Below the pieces are notes generated by a model. That model did not search any database, was not told the DNA's origin, and saw only the letters and a program-made list of their open reading frames with translations. The translations under genes and the position numbers were made by a program. Below, piece by piece: positions 1-5,438 of a DNA stretch of 5,599 nucleotides (the stretch's first letter is position 1; every line of letters begins with the position of its first letter). Source of the stretch: Chloroflexota bacterium (GTDB lineage: Bacteria; Chloroflexota; Limnocylindria; Limnocylindrales; CSP1-4); the NCBI GenBank assembly GCA_021812735.1, contig JAKAMV010000683.1, positions 1 to 5,599 on the forward strand, written 5' to 3'.

Positions 1-53
1 GGCCGACTGGCTGCGACGGATTCACTGGCCGTCGACAGCCCCAGCGCACGGCC
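1..53. other. Unassigned window edge upstream of the met operon promoter
   Basis: Two plus-strand frames are open from the window edge, one ending at a TGA at 55-57 and one at a TGA at 92-94. Either could be the tail of an upstream gene, but neither short peptide is recognisable. I assign nothing here. Confidence 0.3.
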
Positions 54-82
54 TTGACGTCCGCGCTCCCCTCCCCCATGCT
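54..82 (+). promoter_or_regulatory. Putative sigma-70-type promoter of the metYX leader
   Basis: TTGACG at 54-59 matches five of six -35 consensus bases. After a 17-bp spacer comes CATGCT at 77-82, a weak -10 that keeps the A at position 2 and the T at position 6. The expected transcription start lies about 7-8 bases downstream, at A90/A91, which coincides with an ATG at 91. The transcript would therefore start on the leader-peptide start codon, as is common for leaderless genes in Actinobacteria. The poor -10 is the weak point of this call. Confidence 0.55.
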
Positions 83-90
83 CCGCGCCA

Positions 91-177
91 ATGACTCACA
101 CGACTGTGTCCTGGTTGATGTGCATGCGTGGGCGGCCCCGTCGTTCGGAGACGGGCGCCGAGATCGCCGCGCGCTGA
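91..177 (+). CDS. Putative leaderless leader peptide with Met-Cys-Met, upstream of metYX
   Basis: A 28-codon ORF starts with ATG at 91 and ends with TGA at 175-177. There is no Shine-Dalgarno sequence before it, but its ATG falls where the promoter at 54-82 should start transcription, so leaderless translation is the likely mode. The peptide begins MTHTTV and continues SWLMCMRGRPRR. Met10-Cys11-Met12 are encoded consecutively at 118-126 and followed by an Arg-rich stretch. Methionine and cysteine are the products most relevant to the downstream metY and metX genes, so these codons are a plausible sensor: ribosomes short of charged tRNA-Met or tRNA-Cys would pause there. The rest of the leader contains competing hairpins and a terminator-like stem, which fits transcription attenuation. 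I infer the role from position and codon content. A chance ORF of this size is possible in GC-rich DNA. Confidence 0.55.
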   Translation: MTHTTVSWLMCMRGRPRRSETGAEIAAR

Positions 178-219
178 CCGCACAGCCAGTGACCGCGGGG
201 ATCTCGGAGCCGAGGTCCC
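137..219 (+). promoter_or_regulatory. Competing RNA hairpins in the metYX leader
   Basis: Three pairings can be read directly. CCCGTC (137-142) pairs with GACGGG (150-155). CCGAGATC (158-165), inside the leader ORF, pairs perfectly with GATCTCGG (200-207). The same 200-207 segment is also part of a 10-bp hairpin, 198-207 with 210-219, containing one G-U pair. The last two are mutually exclusive. A ribosome finishing at the stop codon (175-177) would cover 158-165 and allow the 198-219 hairpin. A ribosome paused at Met-Cys-Met would leave 158-165 free. This is the geometry of a ribosome-dependent attenuator, although how the switch is passed on to the terminator stem at 223-247 is not obvious from the pairings. 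Confidence 0.45.
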
Positions 220-222
220 GGG

Positions 223-254
223 GCCGCGAACCAGTCGGGTTCGCGGCTCTTTCG

Positions 255-260
<6 letters not shown>
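223..260 (+). terminator. Terminator-like hairpin in the metYX leader
   Basis: GCCGCGAACC (223-232) and GGTTCGCGGC (238-247) form a perfect 10-bp stem around a 5-base loop. A pyrimidine-rich, moderately T-rich tail follows (TCTTTCGTTCTCC, 248-260). It lies between the leader ORF and metY, so it could be the terminating arm of an attenuator. It could instead terminate readthrough from upstream, with metY having its own promoter at 261-333, but I see no good promoter there. The T-tract is interrupted, so intrinsic termination may be partial. Confidence 0.5.
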
Positions 261-1670
<1,410 letters not shown>

Positions 1671-1680
1671 AGGCGCCGCC

Positions 1681-2889
1681 ATGTCACCTGACGACGGCAC
1701 GGACCGGGACGGCGTCGGCCTCCCGCGCTCGGCCTTCGATATCCCGACCGATGCCGCGGGCATCGAGGGGCTCGCCGCGGGCATCGCGCCAGCGGGGGCC
1801 AGCGCGCCGGCGACGACCCCGGCAGCCGAAGCTCACCGGCCGCCCCTGGGCACCGGGCGCGTCGAGACCGCACCCATCGGGCGCGTCGCGCTCGAGTCCG
1901 GCGCGACGCTCCCGGTCACCGTCGCCTACCGTCACGACGGCCCCGGGGCCAACGCCCCGCAGGTCCTCGTGGTCCACGCCCTCACCGGCTCCGCCGACGC
2001 CGCCGGGGATTGGTGGGAGCCCGTCATCGGCCCGGGTCGCGCCCTCGACACCGAGCGCGTGGGCGTGCTCTGCGCGAACCTGCTGGGCGGGCGCTACGGC
2101 ACCACCGGCCCCACCTCGACCGACCCCGAGACGGGCGCCCCGTACGGTGGCACGTTCCCGCAGCCGACCGCGCGCGACGAGGCGGCGGTCCTGTGGTCGC
2201 TCGCCGACCGCCTGGGCATCGGCCGGTTCGACCTGGTGGCGGGCGGCTCGCTGGGCGGGATGGTCGCCCAGGAGGTGGCCCTCGCCCGGCCCGGGGGCGT
2301 GGGGCACCTCGCCGTCCTCGGCGCGCCGGCGGCGACGGGCGCGATGGCCCTGGGCTGGAACCACATCCAGCTCGGGCTGATCGACGCGCTGGGCGAGCGG
2401 GGCCTCGAGCTGGCGCGGCAGCTGGCCATGACCACCTACCGCTCCGAGGCCGACTTCGACGGGCGGTTCGGGCGCCGCGTCGAGCCCGACGGGCGGTTCT
2501 CGGTCTCGTCGTACCTCGACTACCAGGGCCAGAAGATCCTGGGCCGCTTCGACCCCGACACGTACCGGGTGCTTGTGCGCGTCATGGACAGCCACGACGT
2601 GGGGCGCGGGCGCGGCGGGGCCCGCGAGGCGTTCCGGGCCCTCGCCGCGGCCGGCACGGGCATCACCGGCATCGGCATCGAGGGCGACATCCTGTTCGGG
2701 CCCGGCCAGGTCCGGGCGCTGGTGGCCGACGCGGCGGGCGCGAGGGCGGACGCCTCGTACCGCGAGATCAGCTCGTCCAAGGGCCACGACGCGTTCCTGA
2801 TCGAGTGGGAGCAGCTGACCGGGTTCCTCCGCGAGGCGCTGGCGGACGGGCTGGCCCGGTCGGGACGGCGAGCGGCCACGGCGGCCTAG
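1681..2889 (+). CDS. metX: Homoserine O-acetyltransferase with extended N-terminus
   Basis: This 402-aa alpha/beta-hydrolase-fold acyltransferase makes the O-acyl-homoserine used by MetY. The conserved core starts near residue 66 (IGRVALESG) and runs through VVHALTGSADA, the oxyanion/substrate region NLLGGRYGTTGP, the nucleophile elbow GGSLGG (Ser190), the family block YLDYQGQKILGRFD, MDSHDVGRGRGG, and the acid and base GIEGDILF (Asp336) and GHDAFLIEW (His369). All three catalytic residues are present. The ATG at 1681 has GAGG (1670-1673) seven bases upstream, overlapping the metY stop, which supports translational coupling. About 65 residues precede the core, roughly 40 more than in Mycobacterium MetX, and residues 25-60 are Ala/Pro-rich and probably disordered. 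Pairing with metY favours acetyl-CoA as donor. MetX-family members that use succinyl-CoA exist and cannot be excluded from sequence alone. Confidence 0.93.
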   Translation: MSPDDGTDRDGVGLPRSAFDIPTDAAGIEGLAAGIAPAGASAPATTPAAEAHRPPLGTGRVETAPIGRVALESGATLPVTVAYRHDGPGANAPQVLVVHALTGSADAAGDWWEPVIGPGRALDTERVGVLCANLLGGRYGTTGPTSTDPETGAPYGGTFPQPTARDEAAVLWSLADRLGIGRFDLVAGGSLGGMVAQEVALARPGGVGHLAVLGAPAATGAMALGWNHIQLGLIDALGERGLELARQLAMTTYRSEADFDGRFGRRVEPDGRFSVSSYLDYQGQKILGRFDPDTYRVLVRVMDSHDVGRGRGGAREAFRALAAAGTGITGIGIEGDILFGPGQVRALVADAAGARADASYREISSSKGHDAFLIEWEQLTGFLREALADGLARSGRRAATAA

Positions 2890-2912
2890 GCGGGTCAGGC
2901 TGCGTTCGCCTG

Positions 2913-2934
2913 GCCGCCCGAGCAAGGGGGCGGC
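2913..2934 (+). terminator. Weak terminator-like hairpin after metX
   Basis: GCCGCCC (2913-2919) and GGGCGGC (2928-2934) form a 7-bp GC-only stem with an 8-base loop, 23 bases after the metX stop. No T-tract follows, so it is at most a weak or factor-assisted terminator. It is the only candidate for the end of the metYX transcript before the tRNA promoter. Confidence 0.3.
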
Positions 2935-2962
2935 TGCGGCGGCCGGGGGCCCGACACGGGGG

Positions 2963-2992
2963 TTTCGGCGGCGGCCGCGAGTGCGGTATCAT
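2963..2992 (+). promoter_or_regulatory. Promoter of the tRNA-Gln gene
   Basis: TATCAT at 2987-2992 matches five of six -10 consensus bases and lies 11 bases before the mature tRNA 5' end (3004). A poor -35 candidate, TTTCGG at 2963-2968, lies 18 bases upstream. The surroundings are almost pure G+C, so the -10 stands out. Confidence 0.5.
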
Positions 2993-3003
2993 CTGCGCGC
3001 CGC

Positions 3004-3078
3004 TGGCGCGTGGCTCAACGGTAGAGCACCTGACTCTGGATCAGGGGGTTCTAGGTTCGAATCCTAGCGCGCCAGCCA
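3004..3078 (+). tRNA. tRNA-Gln(CTG), CCA encoded
   Basis: The full 75-nt cloverleaf can be drawn. The acceptor stem is TGGCGCG with CGCGCCA, and the D arm is GCTC-AACGGTA-GAGC. The anticodon arm is CCTGA-CTCTGGA-TCAGG with anticodon CTG at 3036-3038. A 5-base variable loop is followed by the T arm CTAGG-TTCGAAT-CCTAG, discriminator G and encoded CCA at 3076-3078. All stems pair fully. It decodes CAG as glutamine. Its 3' half from the anticodon loop onward is duplicated at 3990-4037, so this intact gene appears to be the tRNA-side junction of an integrated segment. Confidence 0.97.
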
Positions 3079-3081
3079 ACT
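3034..3081 (+). repeat. Direct repeat copy 1 (attL-like), inside tRNA-Gln
   Basis: This copy starts at the anticodon loop (CTCTGGATC) and runs through the T arm, acceptor 3' strand, CCA and three further bases. Compared with copy 2 at 3990-4037 it differs only at 3052 (T versus A) and 3069 (G versus T). Identity stops sharply on the 5' side at 3034, the edge of the anticodon loop. Confidence 0.85.
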
Positions 3082-3097
3082 CGACCTTTCTCGAGCA

Positions 3098-3132
3098 GAA
3101 CGGTCCCCTCCCCGGGGGCCGTTCATCGTTTT
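3098..3132 (+). terminator. Rho-independent terminator of tRNA-Gln
   Basis: GAACGGTCCCC (3098-3108) pairs with GGGGGCCGTTC (3114-3124), an 11-bp stem with one G-U pair and a 5-base loop. TCGTTTT follows at 3126-3132. It begins 20 bases after the tRNA CCA end. It lies inside the putative island, so if the island is real the element brought or retained a terminator for the tRNA it rebuilt. Confidence 0.75.
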
Positions 3133-3136
3133 CGGG

Positions 3137-3399
3137 GCTGAGGGACGGGCGGCGAGCCCCATTGCGCTCACCTATTCCCGGGACGACTGGTAGAGGCGGC
3201 GTCGCACCCCGACTGGGCGGCGAAGGGCCCGGATCGCAACCTTCGCCGCTCGGCCATGCATGGGGTGACTCCCTGGGGGAAACGTGGAGGTCGGCCGCGG
3301 CGGGGCCGCCTCTAGCAGTCGCACCAGGAATAGCTGAGGGACGGGGGCGGCAGGGGCCGCCTCCAGCTCCATCATTCGCCCCACGATGACCTGAGGGAC
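3137..3399 (+). repeat. Three copies of a CTGAGGGAC motif
   Basis: CTGAGGGAC occurs at 3138-3146, 3334-3342 and 3391-3399. The first two are within a 13-bp perfect repeat (GCTGAGGGACGGG, 3137-3149 and 3333-3345). The second and third copies are each preceded by GGGGCCGCCTC (3302 and 3353), giving a degenerate repeat unit of about 51-57 bp. The role is unknown. Repeated short motifs beside an att site can be recombinase arm-type sites, but nothing here identifies the binder. Confidence 0.45.
3167..3338. repeat. Nested inverted repeats; possible structured RNA or MITE-like remnant
   Basis: An outer imperfect inverted repeat joins 3167-3200 with 3305-3338 (29 of 34 positions complementary, including CTATTCC with GGAATAG and TAGAGGCGGC with GCCGCCTCTA). 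Inside the 104-base spacer is a second hairpin, 3217-3226 (GCGGCGAAGG) with 3240-3249 (CCTTCGCCGC), perfect over 10 bp and extendable to 14 bp with wobble pairs. The 10-bp palindrome CCATGCATGG follows at 3254-3263. The approximately 172-nt unit could fold as one long stem with branches in either orientation. Between the tRNA terminator at 3132 and the minus-strand ORF ending at 3372 I see no convincing gene. A 70-codon GTG-started minus-strand ORF (3172-3384) crosses the repeat and is probably spurious. Confidence 0.5.
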
Positions 3400-3518
3400 C
3401 GGAGCGCGGGAGGGGCGGGCTGCGGAGTCGGCCGCGTGAACCCCCAGCCCAACAGGTCCGGGAAGGCGATGCCGCCCGCCCAGGCCAGAACCCCGAGGAG
3501 CAGAGCCGCGGTCCGCAC
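3372..3518 (-). CDS. Hypothetical 48-aa membrane peptide
   Basis: A GTG at 3518 follows the stop of the upstream HTH ORF by one base (TGAcGTG). The reading frame encodes one hydrophobic segment of about 25 residues (AALLLGVLAWAGGIAFPDLL within residues 4-23, running on to GWGF) and a Pro/Arg/Ser-rich tail (PTPQPAPPALRSLRSSWGE) to the stop at 3372. No separate Shine-Dalgarno site is visible, so translation would depend on termination-reinitiation from the gene before. Alternatively, a +1 frameshift, either programmed or a mutation, joins both ORFs into one protein with a C-terminal membrane anchor. The hydrophobic, non-repetitive composition argues against a shadow frame, but the product is not recognised. 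Confidence 0.35.
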   Translation of the reverse strand: MRTAALLLGVLAWAGGIAFPDLLGWGFTRPTPQPAPPALRSLRSSWGE

Positions 3519-3519
3519 G

Positions 3520-3771
3520 TCAGCGGCCGATCGACCGGCAGTGGAGCGACCGGCTGAGGCGCTCGATCCGGCCAGACGCCCGCGCCTCGGCCGCGCCGAA
3601 CGAGGTGTCGCGCCAGTCCCAGGGCTGCTGCCCACCGTCGGCGCGGATGATCCCCTTCTCGATCCAGTCGAGGATCGTGCGATCGGTCGGGACCGGGAGA
3701 GGCGCCGCGCCGTCCGTCCGACCGTCGCCCAGCTCGAGCTCGCGCCGACGCGCGATCTCGGCCGCCGGCAT
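3520..3771 (-). CDS. Small putative helix-turn-helix protein of the island
   Basis: This 83-aa ORF starts at ATG 3771, preceded by AGGAG (3785-3781) with a 9-base spacer. The frame stays open further upstream, but that extension has unnatural composition and no ribosome site. Residues 5-13 are charged (EIARRRELE). Residues 29-55 (TDRTILDWIEKGIIRADG, then QQPWDWRD) resemble the winged-helix DNA-binding half of MerR/excisionase-like proteins, where a helix of type T-x-x-x-W-I-x-x-G-x-I is followed by a wing. The family call is pattern recognition only. The C-terminus (residues 60-83) is Arg-rich and ends at TGA just before the membrane-peptide GTG, suggesting coupling or a frameshift. A small HTH protein in a tRNA-bounded island could be an excisionase or repressor. 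A palindrome over its ribosome site (3778-3796) suggests self-regulation. Confidence 0.55.
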   Translation of the reverse strand: MPAAEIARRRELELGDGRTDGAAPLPVPTDRTILDWIEKGIIRADGGQQPWDWRDTSFGAAEARASGRIERLSRSLHCRSIGR

Positions 3772-3777
3772 AGGCGG

Positions 3778-3796
3778 GTTCTCCTGCCCAGAGAAC
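3778..3796 (-). promoter_or_regulatory. Palindrome over the ribosome site of the HTH gene
   Basis: GTTCTC (3778-3783) and GAGAAC (3791-3796) are perfect inverted repeats separated by 7 bases. The left arm overlaps the AGGAG ribosome site (3781-3785) of the minus-strand HTH gene. It could be a dimer operator for that protein or an mRNA hairpin hiding the ribosome site. I did not find a clear promoter further upstream. Confidence 0.4.
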
Positions 3797-3874
3797 TCGC
3801 CTGCCCTCCGCGCGACCTCCGATCCCGCGACGGCACAAGAAGTCCCGCGGCCGGCCGAGGGCCGGGCGTGCCGG

Positions 3875-3901
3875 GGCGTTCCCGTACCCAACGCCGTACC
3901 C
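3875..3901. promoter_or_regulatory. Operator-like inverted and direct repeats upstream of the HTH gene
   Basis: GGCGTT (3875-3880) and AACGCC (3890-3895) form an inverted repeat around CCCGTACCC. CCGTACCC is repeated at 3882-3889 and 3894-3901 with a 12-bp period, close to one helical turn. This is the kind of array bound by a small regulator or excisionase, but no protein is tied to it. Confidence 0.25.
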
Positions 3902-3976
3902 GACAACGGATGAAAACGGCCCTACGCAGTAGACTCCGTGGCACGCCACCTACGCAGGAACTGCGCTCCCGGGCGT

Positions 3977-3989
3977 GCCCGAATCGGGC
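3977..3989. repeat. 13-bp palindrome abutting the distal att-like repeat
   Basis: GCCCGA-A-TCGGGC at 3977-3989 is a perfect inverted repeat that ends exactly where identity with the tRNA begins (3990). It replaces what would be the 5' anticodon stem of the tRNA. It may mark the edge of the element or a recombinase site. Confidence 0.4.
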
Positions 3990-4037
3990 CTCTGGATCAG
4001 GGGGTTCAAGGTTCGAATCCTAGCTCGCCAGCCAACT
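3990..4037 (+). repeat. Direct repeat copy 2 (attR-like), truncated tRNA-Gln 3' half
   Basis: This segment matches tRNA-Gln 3034-3081 at 46 of 48 positions, from CTCTGGATC to CCAACT. There is no matching 5' half upstream: the preceding bases cannot form D or anticodon stems. The two substitutions break a T-stem pair (position 4008) and would mismatch the acceptor stem (4025). It is therefore a non-functional remnant, as expected of a displaced attB half that no longer needs to make tRNA. Confidence 0.8.
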
Positions 4038-4091
4038 TCCCTGACTCGATCCCCCGCGTCTGAGCGCGCCCGCTCCCCCATGGAGGACGCA

Positions 4092-5438
4092 ATGGATCAG
4101 CGTCGCCCGCTCACCGGCTGGGGACGGACCAGCCCCAGCGTTGCCGTGGTTCACCCGGCCGGCGACGACGCCGACCTGGCTCGCCTCGTCACCGGCGCGG
4201 GGCGGCGGGGCGTCCTCGCCCGGGGTCTGGGCCGCAGCTACGGCGACGCCGCCCAGAACGGCGGGGGCGTGGTCGTGGACATGACCTCGCGCCAGCGGGT
4301 GCTCGAGGTGGACGACGCCACCGGGCTCGTCACCGTGGAGGCGGGGGCCAGCCTGGACCAGCTGATGCGGCTCCTGCTGCCGCGGGGGCTGTTCGTCCCC
4401 GTCTCGCCGGGCACGCGGCAGGTGACGGTCGGCGGGGCGATCGCCGCCGACATCCACGGCAAGAACCACCACGTTGACGGCAGCTTCGGCCAGCACGTGG
4501 CCGCCATGGACCTGCTCGTCGCCGACGGGACCGTCCGCACCCTCACCCCGGAGTCGAGCCTGTTCTGGGCCACGGTCGGGGGCATGGGCCTGACCGGCCT
4601 CGTGCTGCGGGCGACGCTGCGGATGAAGCGGGTGGAGTCGGCGTACTGCGCGGTGGACACGGAGCGCTGCGCCGACCTGGACGACCTGATGGGGCGCATG
4701 GCCGAGGGCGACGAGCGGTACACGTACTCGGTGGCCTGGATCGACTGCCTCGCCCGCGGCGCCTCGCTGGGACGCTCGGTCCTGACCCGCGGCTGGCCGG
4801 CGACGGCTGCGCAGCTGCCCCCGGCGCTCCGCGCGCACGCTCTCGAGTTCGGGCCGCGGCAGCTGGCGGTGGCGCCGCCGCTCTTCCCCAGCGGGCTGCT
4901 CAACCGCGCCACCGTGATGGCGTTCAACGAGACGTGGTTCCGCAAGGCGCCTCGGGAGCGCCGGGGTGAGATCCAGACGATCTCGGCGTTCTTCCACCCA
5001 CTGGACTCGGTGGGCCGGTGGAACCGCATCTACGGCCCGCGGGGGTTCCTCCAGTACCAGTTCGTGGTGCCGTTCGGCGCCGAGGAAACGCTCCGGCGCT
5101 GCGTCGGGATGCTCGGCGACGCCGGTCAGGCGTCCTTCCTCGCGGTGCTCAAGCGGTTCGGCCCGTCGAGCCCGGGGCACCTGTCCTTCCCCGCCCCCGG
5201 CTGGACGCTCGCCCTGGACGTGCCCATCGGCTCCCCCGGCCTGGGCGCGCTCCTCGACCGGCTCGACCGCGAGGTGCTCGCGGCCGGCGGCCGCGAGTAC
5301 CTGGCCAAGGACTCGCGGCTCCCGGCCTCGGCGGTCGCGACGATGTACCCGCGGCTCGATGCGTGGCGCGCCATCCGGAGGACCGCGGATCCCGACGGGG
5401 TGTTCATGTCCGACATGGCCAGGAGGCTCGAGCTGTGA
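4092..5438 (+). CDS. dprE1: Decaprenylphosphoryl-beta-D-ribose 2'-oxidase homologue
   Basis: This 448-aa FAD-dependent oxidoreductase of the VAO/PCMH type is close to Mycobacterium DprE1 over its whole length. With DprE2 it epimerises decaprenylphosphoryl-ribose to the arabinose donor for cell-wall arabinan. FAD-domain blocks are GLGRSYGD (Tyr50), AQNGGG, PGTRQVTVGG and DIHGKNHH (His122). The substrate domain has YTYSVAWID (Trp216), FFHPLD, YGPRGFLQYQFVVPF, AKDSR (Lys406) and the C-terminal MARRLEL. Mapped by alignment from memory, Tyr50, His122, Trp216 and Lys406 correspond to M. tuberculosis Tyr60, His132, Trp230 and Lys418. The position equivalent to Cys387, the benzothiazinone target, is Ala374 (GWTLALDVP). 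The ATG at 4092 has GGAGG at 4082-4086 with a 5-base spacer; the ATG at 4080 has no such site. The gene begins 54 bases after the att-like repeat, and no clear promoter is visible between them. Confidence 0.93.
   Translation: MDQRRPLTGWGRTSPSVAVVHPAGDDADLARLVTGAGRRGVLARGLGRSYGDAAQNGGGVVVDMTSRQRVLEVDDATGLVTVEAGASLDQLMRLLLPRGLFVPVSPGTRQVTVGGAIAADIHGKNHHVDGSFGQHVAAMDLLVADGTVRTLTPESSLFWATVGGMGLTGLVLRATLRMKRVESAYCAVDTERCADLDDLMGRMAEGDERYTYSVAWIDCLARGASLGRSVLTRGWPATAAQLPPALRAHALEFGPRQLAVAPPLFPSGLLNRATVMAFNETWFRKAPRERRGEIQTISAFFHPLDSVGRWNRIYGPRGFLQYQFVVPFGAEETLRRCVGMLGDAGQASFLAVLKRFGPSSPGHLSFPAPGWTLALDVPIGSPGLGALLDRLDREVLAAGGREYLAKDSRLPASAVATMYPRLDAWRAIRRTADPDGVFMSDMARRLEL

Larger units (their letters stand above)
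3034..4037 (+). mobile_element. Putative tRNA-Gln-integrated mini-island or its remnant
   Basis: The segment is bounded by 48-bp direct repeats of the tRNA-Gln 3' half (3034-3081 and 3990-4037, 46/48 identical, period 956 bp). The intact tRNA is on one side and a truncated 3' half on the other. Site-specific integrases of the tyrosine-recombinase type commonly use the anticodon-loop-to-3'-end part of tRNA genes as attB and leave this arrangement. The interior holds the tRNA terminator, a nested inverted-repeat block, and a minus-strand pair of small genes (a putative HTH protein and a membrane peptide). No integrase or transposase is visible. It is therefore either a deletion remnant, a non-autonomous satellite mobilised in trans, or a local duplication that mimics an att pair. 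Confidence 0.6.

Noticed and set aside
3041..3949. 302-aa minus-strand ORF spanning the island and the tRNA 3' end
   Set aside because: It reads through the tRNA and its terminator and has Arg/Gly/Pro-biased composition. The better-supported small ORFs lie in other frames.
3436..4023. Plus-strand ORFs within the island
   Set aside because: They have biased composition, no ribosome sites, and overlap the minus-strand ORF that has a good Shine-Dalgarno site and natural composition.
3939..4033. A second complete tRNA-Gln gene, with TAGACT (3930-3935) as its -10 and TGGCACG as its 5' acceptor strand
   Set aside because: The stretch between TGGCACG and the anticodon loop is 51 bases instead of 30 and forms no D arm. 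The anticodon 5' stem is absent, the acceptor stem has two mismatches, and one T-stem pair is broken.
3975..4091. Upstream start for dprE1 running through the tRNA remnant
   Set aside because: The extra residues are translated from the tRNA repeat and have no ribosome site. GGAGG precisely precedes the ATG at 4092, and the conserved protein begins there.
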